Below are positions 1 to 6,139 of a stretch of DNA of 27,735 bases, piece after piece. The translations under genes and the position numbers were made by a program. The stretch comes from a virus. Within the stretch, counting starts at the first letter, position 1. The number at the start of each line of letters is the position of its first letter. Location of the stretch: positions 1 to 27,735 of the IMG/VR virus record IMGVR_UViG_3300035698_011498; one strand, written 5' to 3'. The notes under the pieces were generated by a model that searched no databases, was not told the DNA's origin, and saw nothing but the letters and a program-made list of their open reading frames with translations.

Positions 1-1172
1 ATGCAGAAGCTGAACAGGAGAATAAGGCACAGATCGGTGGAATGGCTAACTCGGTAAAACAGCTTGGAGTTACACCAACAGAAGCCGATACTCCATCTTC
101 ATCAGCAATTGAAAAGAATGCAGAAGGGGGCAACACGTTTGTTTCTGGTATTGATAGAGAATCCCTAGATAATAAAAAAGTAGAACTTCTTGAGCAAATT
201 TTAGCACAATTGAAGCAAATGGAAGGCGTAGGCTCTGGAAGTCTATTGGGACCGTCCGGCATTGCAGCACTAGGCACAGCAGCCGGCGCTGCATTAACAG
301 CCGGATTAAAAGCAGTTAGAATATTAGGGCCCCTAGCAGTATTAAAAGATGTATTTGACATAGTTGCGGGAACTGACGGCGGCGCTAATCTAGAAAATGC
401 CGGGGGTGTTACAGCAGGTGTAATAGGAGGCGTTGCAGGATTTATGCTAGGGGGGCCACCGGGTGCAATGATAGGAGCAGGGATCGGAAATGCTATTGGC
501 GATATTATAGGCAGCACTTTTGATGATCAGTGGGCAAACAGAGAAAGAGGACCAGAAAGAACTAAAAGATTTGCTGGAGACAGAGAATTTACTACAGACG
601 CTCCTTTGTCTTTTAATGAGCGCCGAGACATGGAAGAGTATGGCACTTTAGACAGAGAAGAAATACAAAAAATACAAATGGAAAAAGCAGGATACTCTCA
701 GCCAGAAGTAGTACAATCAACTCCAGTAACTCAGCTATCAACACAAGAAATTCAAAATAGTCAAAAAAATAATCCTGCTCTAATACAAGCAGTTAAAGAT
801 ATGCCAGCCGAACAAAAAGAAATATTTTTAGAACAAAATCCTCACATGCGTTCAGCAATAGAGTTAGAGAGTAAACCCCTAGAGAATACTAGACAAAGTA
901 CAGAGCCTGACATGTTGACGATTCCTGGCTCTGGTGTATTGTCAGCAGAAGCTCAAGGCATGTCTCCAGATGTTACTCGCACTGCGGATGCAGTAGCTAA
1001 CATGACAGAAGCTTACGGACAAATGGTAAATAACGTGACTAACATATTTAACAATACTACAAATAACAATACGAGTGGTGGTGGAAGTCAACAACCAATA
1101 ATCGTAAATCCTTCTTTAAGCAGAGAAACCAGCAATTCGTTGGCACAATTCAAATCGAATGGAACTAGATAA
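1..1172 (+). CDS. Probable virion structural protein, 5' end outside window
   Basis: The frame is open from the first bases of the window, upstream of the ATG at 42, with in-frame codons giving AEAEQENKAQIGG before MANSVKQ. The ATG at 42 is therefore probably internal and the gene is cut by the window edge. From that ATG, residues about 65-165 form a long Gly/Ala-rich hydrophobic stretch with glycine-zipper spacing. A charged, Gln/Glu-rich middle follows, then an Asn/Thr/Gly-rich tail (NNVTNIFNNTTNNN, then SGGGSQQP). Low-complexity Asn/Gly tails and Gly-zipper segments occur in tail, baseplate and tape-measure type proteins of marine myoviruses, but I do not recognise a specific family. It is on the plus strand, opposite to the replication genes, and ends 7 bases before a terminator hairpin. 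The structural role is inferred. Confidence 0.6.
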   Translation, partial: AEAEQENKAQIGGMANSVKQLGVTPTEADTPSSSAIEKNAEGGNTFVSGIDRESLDNKKVELLEQILAQLKQMEGVGSGSLLGPSGIAALGTAAGAALTAGLKAVRILGPLAVLKDVFDIVAGTDGGANLENAGGVTAGVIGGVAGFMLGGPPGAMIGAGIGNAIGDIIGSTFDDQWANRERGPERTKRFAGDREFTTDAPLSFNERRDMEEYGTLDREEIQKIQMEKAGYSQPEVVQSTPVTQLSTQEIQNSQKNNPALIQAVKDMPAEQKEIFLEQNPHMRSAIELESKPLENTRQSTEPDMLTIPGSGVLSAEAQGMSPDVTRTADAVANMTEAYGQMVNNVTNIFNNTTNNNTSGGGSQQPIIVNPSLSRETSNSLAQFKSNGTR

Positions 1173-1173
1173 C

Positions 1174-1197
1174 AAAAAAGGGGCAAAGCCCCTTTTT
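1174..1197. terminator. Bidirectional intrinsic terminator
   Basis: A perfect GGGGC-AAA-GCCCC hairpin (1180-1192) has an A6 tract before it and a T5 tract after it, so it reads as a rho-independent terminator on both strands. It lies between the convergent virion protein gene (stop at 1172) and gene 32 (stop at 1215). Confidence 0.9.
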
Positions 1198-1214
1198 CTA
1201 TTACAGACTATTGA

Positions 1215-2132
1215 CTAGTCATCTTGTGCTAGTTTAGCAAAGTATGACATGGTGTCATCTGTATCAGCTATATCAATCGCAGTTTGTTGTCTGCTTTCAA
1301 CCGCTGTCGTAACATCCTTTAGAAACGCATCGTCTGCCAAGTCGCCAGTAGTAGCTGAAATGCTTTCTGCTGTACCTACTCGTGATGCTGATCCAAGGAC
1401 AAAGTCTAGCTTCTTCTTCAGTTCATCATACGACTTGAAGTTAGAAGGAGCAATGATTTCAGCAAGTGAATGCTGCTTGTTCCAGATTGCTTCAATCTCT
1501 TCATCAGAGTCAGACACAGGACTAACTGCCGAGAACTCAGACTTGTCGTAGTTGCGATAGCCTTCTACTTGACGAATCTTCAGCTTGAAGTTAGCACCAT
1601 CCCAGAAATCAAAAGGATTCATTGGATCTTCGTCTTGAAACTCAGGCTGCATAGCGTCTTTGATTTTGTCAAAGATTTTCTTGCCAAACTTATACAAGAA
1701 CACTTTGCCGTTGTTATCAGGATTGCCAGAATCCTCTACTACAAGAATGTTAGCGTAATATGATAGTCGGCGCTTTTGCTTGCGGGCAACTTCTTTGTTA
1801 GCTTCTACGCCGCTGTTCCAAAGCTCTGAATTGAGTTCTGATACAGGGTCAGTTTGCTTGAGTGTAGTAAGTGAGTTTTCGATGTACCACTTACCAGATG
1901 GTCCTTGAAATCCGTGATTCCAAAGTTGTGACCAAGGCATATCTTCGCCTTGTGGTGCAGGAAGAAAGCGAATAACAGCATAGCCATTACCTGCTTGGTC
2001 TACCGTAGCTTTCCATTCTCGATCATCGCCTCGATTGCTTTGCTGAGGTGTATCAAGTTTTTCAACTTCTTTCATAAGTGAATCGAAGTTGCCACGGGCC
2101 TTGCGTAGATCGGATAGTGAATTAAACGACAT
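1215..2132 (-). CDS. 32: Single-stranded DNA-binding protein gp32
   Basis: T4-like gp32, the protein that coats single-stranded DNA at the replication fork and in recombination. The N-terminus (MSFNSLSDLRKARGNFDSLM) matches the basic LAST-like cooperativity region. The OB-fold core is recognisable from GKWYIENSLTTL, DPVSELNSELWNSG, YYANILVVEDS and GKVFLYKFGKKIFDKI, and the tail is acidic. At 305 aa it is close to T4 gp32 (301 aa). The protein has no cysteine, so the T4 zinc site (His and three Cys) is absent, as I recall for marine T4-like gp32. It is last in the 33-59-orf50-32 order and ends at the shared terminator. An AGGAG ribosome site precedes the ATG, and a repeated decamer in the leader may be a translational operator. 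Confidence 0.95.
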   Translation of the reverse strand: MSFNSLSDLRKARGNFDSLMKEVEKLDTPQQSNRGDDREWKATVDQAGNGYAVIRFLPAPQGEDMPWSQLWNHGFQGPSGKWYIENSLTTLKQTDPVSELNSELWNSGVEANKEVARKQKRRLSYYANILVVEDSGNPDNNGKVFLYKFGKKIFDKIKDAMQPEFQDEDPMNPFDFWDGANFKLKIRQVEGYRNYDKSEFSAVSPVSDSDEEIEAIWNKQHSLAEIIAPSNFKSYDELKKKLDFVLGSASRVGTAESISATTGDLADDAFLKDVTTAVESRQQTAIDIADTDDTMSYFAKLAQDD

Positions 2133-2187
2133 ATATTTTCTCCTAGTATGCGTTGTATAGATTGTATTGCGTTATATTGCGTTGTAT
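2133..2187 (-). promoter_or_regulatory. gp32 leader with three decamer repeats (possible operator)
   Basis: On the plus strand the decamer TGCGTTRTAT occurs at 2149-2158, 2168-2177 and 2178-2187 (mRNA sense AUAYAACGCA), followed on the sense strand by AGGAG and the gp32 ATG. T4 gp32 represses its own translation by binding an unstructured leader; that this A-rich repeated leader does the same is inference. Confidence 0.45.
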
Positions 2188-2339
2188 TATTTTGTATAGT
2201 ATGTATCAAATACATCGTCCAGCTTTGATGTATCAACATTATTTATACGCTTCAGTTCCCTGTCAATATTCTTGCCAGGCTTTTTCTCAACACGCTTGAT
2301 GCGTTTTTCTTGCGGTTTGTAGTTATTTGATTTACTCAT
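2187..2339 (-). CDS. Small basic protein, 50 aa, between gp59 and gp32
   Basis: An ATG at 2339 overlaps the end of gp59 by 8 bases and opens a 50-codon frame ending TAA at 2187. The product begins MSKSNNYKPQEKRIKRVEKK and ends DDVFDTYYTK: a Lys/Arg-rich first half and an acidic/aromatic C-terminus. I do not recognise the family. The start overlap with gp59, clean fit before the gp32 leader and same strand support translation by coupling. No transmembrane segment or cysteine is visible. A nucleic-acid-binding or replication accessory role would fit its charge and place but is a guess. Confidence 0.6.
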   Translation of the reverse strand: MSKSNNYKPQEKRIKRVEKKPGKNIDRELKRINNVDTSKLDDVFDTYYTK

Positions 2340-2922
2340 TTCCGTAAACTAAATTTAGTTGCTCCATGTGTTTAATTAAAACAGACTCTTTGTCAAAGCG
2401 AACAAAGGGCTTGTACTTAGATACTAGAAGACAAACATCGTCAAGCACAAAATCATCATAATAACTGTCAATAAAGGGTCTCATTTTTTCTAACATGACT
2501 AATGTTTCTAAATGAATTTCTCGCCCCATGTACATTTTAAAAATCAATGGATGTGTGTCTTCATGTATCGCTGAGTTAATCTCATACTTTTCCATGCGAA
2601 GTAGTGTAAGATCGAGATCAGTATTAAAATTATACAACATTCTTTGCTTGTTTGTCAACCACTTTTTGTAAGTTTCTACACATGAAGTGTCAAATAATCC
2701 ACCCCACTTGTCTCCGCTTACAAAATTGGCTACAAGAATGTCAATAACATCTGACCTTTTGTAATCCCTAGCTAACTTGCGAATAGATGTTAAGTCTTTT
2801 CGCCTAAGAAAGGTCTCACGTTTGCTACGAACAGCACCTTTTGTTTCAGTGATGTCGTATGCTTTGGTTGTAAAATGCAGTTTCAGTGCAAGATACAGTT
2901 TATAGACTTCAAATGGTTCCAT
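2332..2922 (-). CDS. 59: gp59-like loader of the gp41 replicative helicase
   Basis: The N-terminus EVYKLYLALKLHFTTKAYDI resembles T4 gp59 (VYKLYLMIKQHMNGKYDVI). Length (196 aa against 217 in T4), all-helical basic character and position between gp33 and gp32 agree. In T4, gp59 binds forked DNA and gp32 and loads the gp41 helicase at origins and recombination intermediates. The N-terminal half is Lys/Arg-rich, as expected for fork binding. The ATG follows the gp33 stop by one base. The assignment rests on N-terminal similarity plus conserved order, so it is strong but not from a full alignment. Confidence 0.85.
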   Translation of the reverse strand: MEPFEVYKLYLALKLHFTTKAYDITETKGAVRSKRETFLRRKDLTSIRKLARDYKRSDVIDILVANFVSGDKWGGLFDTSCVETYKKWLTNKQRMLYNFNTDLDLTLLRMEKYEINSAIHEDTHPLIFKMYMGREIHLETLVMLEKMRPFIDSYYDDFVLDDVCLLVSKYKPFVRFDKESVLIKHMEQLNLVYGNE

Positions 2923-2923
2923 A

Positions 2924-3214
2924 TTAAAAAGGTAGTTTATTGGATTTCACCTTAAGAAGATTAAGTTCTTGCGCCTCTGCTTGTATCTTTTCTTTGAGAC
3001 TGGTACTAATTAATTTATTGGCACTTTCGATTTCAACATCATTTTTTGTACAATATTCAATAAGAACGTCAATGCATGACGATTTTGTATGAATTGCTCT
3101 GCGCTCAATATGCTGTGAAAATTCAGAGGCCGTGTTGAATTTTTTTGTGATGATATATACATCTGTCATTTTTTCTGAGTTAGCCATAAATTCGTTTACT
3201 ACTCTAATTGTCAA
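2924..3214 (-). CDS. 33: gp33-like late-transcription co-activator
   Basis: The C-terminal third (ISTSLKEKIQAEAQELNLLK, then a short tail ending LPF) parallels T4 gp33 (SGIIEKIQSEAIDENLL, then a short hydrophobic tail). T4 gp33 links RNA polymerase to the sliding clamp for late transcription, the C-terminal tail binding the clamp. At 96 aa it is near T4's 112 aa. The start appears to be TTG at 3214, with GGAG placed 7 bases upstream; an in-frame ATG at 3187 has a weaker site. The start overlaps the stop of the upstream epimerase. Location directly before gp59 and gp32 matches the T4 cluster. Confidence 0.75.
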   Translation of the reverse strand: MTIRVVNEFMANSEKMTDVYIITKKFNTASEFSQHIERRAIHTKSSCIDVLIEYCTKNDVEIESANKLISTSLKEKIQAEAQELNLLKVKSNKLPF

Positions 3215-4067
3215 TCTTGTTCTCCGTCAACCAATTCTCAATATATGAGAATACATCATTAGGACATTCTATATAAGGTGTGTTACAGATAGTAGTCTGC
3301 GCTTCACCCGGTTTATCAAAACTGTGAACGATTGAAGTGTTAAATGCTTGAGCAATTGATAATATAGACTTGGGATCACCTTTACCGAAGTGTACTTCTT
3401 TCAGGTGTCTCTCGTCTACTAGCAGTTGCAGTATGCCTTGCACAACATCATCTACATGAGTGAAGTCTCTTTCTTTACTTCCGTTGCCGAAAATAGTTAG
3501 AGAATCACCCGCCAAATAATCTTTCTTAAACTTTCTTATTACTGTACTGTATGGACCATAGTCTGCTTCTCCTGGCCCATAAACATTGTAGAAGAACATT
3601 TTCGCAAACTTTAAGTCATAAAGTTCTTCATACAAATCTAAAATACCTTCACACGCTGCTTTGCTCCATGTGTAAGGATTTACCGAATCTTTATACTGTG
3701 TGCTAGAAGATGTCGCAAAGAACAAGAATGTCTGCCAGTGTCTTGCCCAATCACACACAGCCGTAGTTGTCGTGATGTTATTATCAATCGTGTCTCTAGG
3801 CTCTTCAAGCGACCTACGAACTCTAGGACTGTTTGCTAGATGTATGATAGCAAGTGGTCTGTTTATCATCTCGGTGAGATTGCACTTAGCAACATCTTCA
3901 AATATATATCTGACATTGGGAAGATCAAATACATAATCTCCTTGTCGCATATCATCTACAACAGTGACATCAAATCCAATCTCAGCAAGACGGTACACGA
4001 GGTGAGATCCTATGAATCCACAACCACCTGTGACTACTATTCTTGCGTTTATATTTTCTTCATTCAT
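3204..4067 (-). CDS. NAD-dependent epimerase/dehydratase (extended SDR)
   Basis: An extended short-chain dehydrogenase of the nucleotide-sugar epimerase/dehydratase type. It has the Rossmann motif VVTGGCGFIGSHL (Gly14, Gly17, Gly20), an acidic end of beta 2 (VVDDM, residues 37-40), the Ser cluster at about 120-122 and the catalytic Y132-x3-K136 (YTWSK). Later motifs NVYGPGE and RDFTHVDDVVQGIL are typical of GalE/RmlB-like enzymes acting on NDP-sugars. At 287 aa it is slightly short for the family (about 310-340). Substrate is not predictable. It sits upstream of gp33 and overlaps its start; such sugar genes are common auxiliary genes in marine phages. A candidate promoter lies immediately upstream with almost no leader. 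Confidence 0.9.
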   Translation of the reverse strand: MNEENINARIVVTGGCGFIGSHLVYRLAEIGFDVTVVDDMRQGDYVFDLPNVRYIFEDVAKCNLTEMINRPLAIIHLANSPRVRRSLEEPRDTIDNNITTTTAVCDWARHWQTFLFFATSSSTQYKDSVNPYTWSKAACEGILDLYEELYDLKFAKMFFYNVYGPGEADYGPYSTVIRKFKKDYLAGDSLTIFGNGSKERDFTHVDDVVQGILQLLVDERHLKEVHFGKGDPKSILSIAQAFNTSIVHSFDKPGEAQTTICNTPYIECPNDVFSYIENWLTENKIDN

Positions 4068-4074
4068 ATATTAT

Positions 4075-4102
4075 ATTATACAGTATTATGAGCCAGTGTC
4101 AA
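4075..4102 (-). promoter_or_regulatory. Candidate sigma70-type promoter for epimerase-33-59-32
   Basis: Minus-strand TTGACA (4097-4102), a 16-base spacer, then TATAAT (4075-4080). Transcription would start about where the epimerase ATG begins (4067), giving a leaderless or nearly leaderless message. The site overlaps the end of the hydrolase gene. Confidence 0.5.
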
Positions 4103-4682
4103 GTGATGTGTAGAATATATGAGCATCTATTTTAGTCGTTCTTGTAAATGCTAATCGCCAATCAGGCTTGACTTTTGTTGAGTGATAGTAATCAGCGCCG
4201 CCTGTGTTGTCGCTGTGCTTACCGACAATAATCTCACTCGCTAATTTGTATAACTCTTCGTACTCGTGAATGTTTCTGATGTAATCAGATTTACCATCAC
4301 AGTACCAGCTAAACTGACATTGATGTTTGATCGGCACAAGACGATCTCTTTCTGTCTTCCACCAACGAGAGTGTCGAGCCTGATAAACAACATCACATAT
4401 GTTATCAGGAAACTTAGGACTTTCTACCCGATTCAGCGTAACAAAAGCTACTGCCTTCTTGCCTTCGTGTGACTCGCCTCGGGCTTCAAAATATATATTA
4501 GTAGCTAAACACTGAGTCTCTTTGTGTGCTACTTCATAAAACGAAGCAGGTCTAACTTCACTTGTAGTGACTTTAGCTACAGGTTCTGCTTGAGCATCAT
4601 TTTCATCATAAGTTATTAAACTAACTACGCATAGCACAAATACTGCTGCTATCATAGGAAGAGTTTCTCTTACTAGATACAT
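4086..4682 (-). CDS. SleB/CwlJ-type cell wall hydrolase with N-terminal signal anchor
   Basis: The domain from about residue 55 onward matches SleB/CwlJ (Hydrolase_2) cell-wall hydrolases: CLATNIYFEARGES with the likely catalytic Glu66, KKAVAFVTLNRV, then CQFSWYCDG (about 122-130) and a C-terminal GADYYHS. The family cleaves peptidoglycan glycan strands. Residues about 9-24 form one hydrophobic segment (MIAAVFVLCVVSLITY) after a short charged N-terminus, suggesting Sec export as a signal anchor or signal-anchor-release endolysin. At 198 aa it is a usual phage lysin size. The ATG is preceded by AAGGA next to the end of the tmRNA locus. No holin gene is evident beside it. A lysis role is likely; release at egress versus entry cannot be separated. 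Confidence 0.85.
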   Translation of the reverse strand: MYLVRETLPMIAAVFVLCVVSLITYDENDAQAEPVAKVTTSEVRPASFYEVAHKETQCLATNIYFEARGESHEGKKAVAFVTLNRVESPKFPDNICDVVYQARHSRWWKTERDRLVPIKHQCQFSWYCDGKSDYIRNIHEYEELYKLASEIIVGKHSDNTGGADYYHSTKVKPDWRLAFTRTTKIDAHIFYTSLDTGS

Positions 4683-4696
4683 GATTGTATTCCTTG

Positions 4697-4861
4697 TGTT
4701 TGGGCCCGTTTGATTATAAGGTGGTACCCATACCTCATCTAGCCTATGCGGCTAGAGCAAATGCTTCATCGTTTGCATTTATAGAGTTTGTTGCATTCAA
4801 GGTAGCTCCCGCACCTATTCTCCACATGCTTTCAGTTGTCTGTCGAATCTATTGCATCCCC
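4697..4861 (-). ncRNA. ssrA: tmRNA coding piece (mature 5' half)
   Basis: This begins GGGGATG at 4861 and carries the D-loop-like GATTCGACAG, the tag frame and the P5-like hairpin. A further self-complementary GGTA-TGGG-TACC follows the tag. The 3' end is not sharply defined; the ribosome site of the hydrolase gene (AAGGA) starts just beyond it. Confidence 0.8.
4744..4776 (-). other. tmRNA proteolysis tag frame: ANDEAFALAA-stop
   Basis: A resume codon GCA at 4774-4776 opens ten codons reading ANDEAFALAA followed by TAG at 4744-4746. The E. coli template encodes ANDENYALAA, so only residues 5-6 differ, and the C-terminal ALAA is the degron known to be read by ClpXP-type proteases. Confidence 0.93.
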
Positions 4862-4928
4862 ATTAAAAAGCACCCTCTAATCTGGATACTACCATCTACT
4901 TTCCTCTAAGAGGACGGAAGATGCTTTT
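4862..4928 (-). other. tmRNA intervening segment removed at maturation
   Basis: These 67 bases separate the two tmRNA halves. The two ends are complementary (AAAAAGCA after the CCA, TGCTTTTT before the GGGG), so the precursor would extend the acceptor stem into a long hairpin. This is what is expected of a permuted pre-tmRNA before RNase processing. Confidence 0.75.
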
Positions 4929-4985
4929 TGGTGGAGATGTCGGGACTTGCACCCGAGTCCAAACTTCCTATTTCATGCTTCATCG
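4929..4985 (-). ncRNA. ssrA: tmRNA acceptor piece (mature 3' half)
   Basis: This starts just after the stop of the glycine-zipper gene and ends in an encoded CCA at 4929-4931 (plus-strand TGG). The stretch GGAAGTTTGGAC before the T-arm aligns with the E. coli tmRNA P2 3' strand and T-arm junction. A GTTTGG (4959-4964) could pair with CCAAAC near 4698-4703 in the coding piece. The 5' end is uncertain. Confidence 0.85.
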
Positions 4986-4989
4986 AATT

Positions 4990-5376
4990 CTAATCTACGA
5001 GGATTGTGTGTAACTTTCCTTCGTAGCGCATTGTGATGTACTTGCCACGCTGTACTTGTACTTGTACATCACGGCAAACATTACGATACTCAATTCTACC
5101 GTTGTTCTGCGCTCGTGTTCTACCAACATTTGCACCAGTGATAGCGCCGACTACAGTAGCGATCTTTCTTCCAGAACCACCACCGATCTCGTTGCCGATA
5201 GCTGCTCCAATAATACCGCCTATGATAGATGAACCAGTAGTGTTCTCAACATACACTTCTCTTGTCTCGCACTCTTGTTGAGTGACCATGACATACTTAG
5301 GCTTTTCAGAAACAATCTCAATCTGAGCAAGCGCAAGAGATGGTACTAATGCTGCAATTAAAACTAAAATTTTCAT
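4990..5376 (-). CDS. Secreted glycine-zipper (2TM-type) protein
   Basis: The N-terminus MKILVLIAALVPSLALAQ is a clear Sec signal peptide with a likely cut after ALA; there is no lipobox Cys. Residues about 48-85 carry the glycine-zipper repeat (IIGGIIGAAIGNEIGGG, then VVGAITGANVG) of the 17-kDa antigen/glycine-zipper 2TM family, which inserts in or associates with the outer membrane. Two Cys flank it (about positions 36 and 100), possibly a periplasmic disulfide. The C-terminal part (RGKYITMRYEGKLHTILVD) resembles the usual tail of bacterial homologues. It has an AGGAG site before the ATG and lies between the nuclease and the tmRNA. An envelope-altering role is inference; the gene was probably acquired from a bacterium. 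Confidence 0.75.
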   Translation of the reverse strand: MKILVLIAALVPSLALAQIEIVSEKPKYVMVTQQECETREVYVENTTGSSIIGGIIGAAIGNEIGGGSGRKIATVVGAITGANVGRTRAQNNGRIEYRNVCRDVQVQVQRGKYITMRYEGKLHTILVD

Positions 5377-5385
5377 ATCTTTCTC

Positions 5386-6048
5386 CTAATCGTACTCGCC
5401 ATTTAAAAACATTCGCTTACTTTCTAACAAATAATCAGTGTAATTATCTCGCTTCTCAATGAATATCTGAGGCTCTTCTCCATCTACTGCAATAAGTATA
5501 ACTGTTCTATTTATAGCAATTCCAGTTAGCTCTTCATACATTACAGCATATGCGGCACACTGTGCAAAGTATCCAGATATACCTTCGTGCTTCTTCAGGC
5601 GGCGTGAAGTCTTGAAATCTATAACTGATAGCTTACCATCAAATTCTGCGATACAATCACATTGTCCAGCCATTCCAAGATGATTACTGTATAAAAATGG
5701 TTCTACATAGTGAATATTATCAATACGTTCGACAATTGGTCTAAACTTTTTCCATGTATCTAAATCTAGAGGTGACAGTTCAGGAAGTTCTTTGTTGAGC
5801 AGATAATCTTCGCACAGTTTATGAACTCTAGTTCCTCTAGTTGATGCCTTGTTTGAAATTCTGTTTGCTTCTTCAGCACCTACTCGTTGTCGCCATTCAA
5901 AAATACCTTTCTTGCCACGAACGGAAAGAACTGAGGTGACAGATGGATATTTATTACCATCGTCATTTACATATACTCTCTTGCCGTCTATATTCTTGCG
6001 AGACAGTGATGGTAATTTTGGTGCTTCAATGTGTGTAAACTTTTTCAT
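5386..6048 (-). CDS. RecB-family PD-(D/E)XK exonuclease
   Basis: This protein shows the PD-(D/E)XK nuclease signature in order: RGTRVHKLCEDYL with His76, GMAGQCDCIAEF with Asp131, then LSVIDFKTS with Asp144-x-Lys146, followed by FAQCAAYA (Gln163, Tyr167). This His-Asp-(D/E)xK-Q-Y arrangement is that of RecB/Cas4/MGME1-like exonucleases. There is no helicase domain and no four-Cys iron-sulfur cage, so it is a stand-alone nuclease of 220 aa. Likely jobs are recombination-linked end processing or host DNA degradation. It lies between tRNA-Arg and the glycine-zipper gene on the same transcript. Confidence 0.85.
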   Translation of the reverse strand: MKKFTHIEAPKLPSLSRKNIDGKRVYVNDDGNKYPSVTSVLSVRGKKGIFEWRQRVGAEEANRISNKASTRGTRVHKLCEDYLLNKELPELSPLDLDTWKKFRPIVERIDNIHYVEPFLYSNHLGMAGQCDCIAEFDGKLSVIDFKTSRRLKKHEGISGYFAQCAAYAVMYEELTGIAINRTVILIAVDGEEPQIFIEKRDNYTDYLLESKRMFLNGEYD

Positions 6049-6062
6049 AATATTCCTAAATT

Positions 6063-6138
6063 TGGTACACCCTGATGGATTCGAACCATCAACCTACGCC
6101 TTAGAAGGGCGTTGCTCTATCCGTTGAGCTAAGGGTGC
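6063..6138 (-). tRNA. tRNA-Arg (anticodon UCU)
   Basis: The 76-base cloverleaf has acceptor GCACCCT/AGGGTGT (one G-U pair), D-stem GCTC/GAGC, anticodon stem ACGCC/GGCGT with loop CTTCTAA (anticodon TCT), T-stem GATGG/CCATC with loop TTCGAAT, discriminator A and an encoded CCA. It reads AGA, a frequent Arg codon in these AT-rich genes. It sits between two coding genes only one base from the glycosyltransferase stop, so it must be cut out of the mRNA. Confidence 0.96.
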
Positions 6139-6139
6139 A

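Larger units (their letters stand above)
4697..4985 (-). ncRNA. ssrA: Permuted (two-piece) tmRNA locus
   Basis: Transfer-messenger RNA in the circularly permuted order: the acceptor (3') piece comes first, then a 67-base intervening segment, then the coding (5') piece. The 7-bp acceptor stem forms between GGGGATG (5' piece, starting at 4861) and CATCTCC followed by A-CCA (3' piece, ending at 4929). The 5' piece contains GATTCGACAG, matching the conserved tmRNA D-loop region, and a tag reading frame ANDEAFALAA followed by TAG. The tag end and stop fold into a 7-bp hairpin (4738-4756), as in helix P5 of known tmRNAs. The T-loop is TGCAAGT, departing from canonical TTCRANY at position 55. tmRNA with SmpB rescues stalled ribosomes and tags nascent chains for proteolysis. 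Outer ends, especially near 4697, are approximate. Confidence 0.93.

Noticed and set aside
4685-4909. 74-codon open frame on the plus strand
   Set aside because: It lies antisense to the tmRNA locus and its apparent protein comes from the complement of structured RNA; no ribosome site or neighbour coupling.
6063-6138. tRNA-Arg as a phage attachment site for integration
   Set aside because: No integrase gene or repeated tRNA fragment is seen, and the genome type is that of a lytic T4-like phage.
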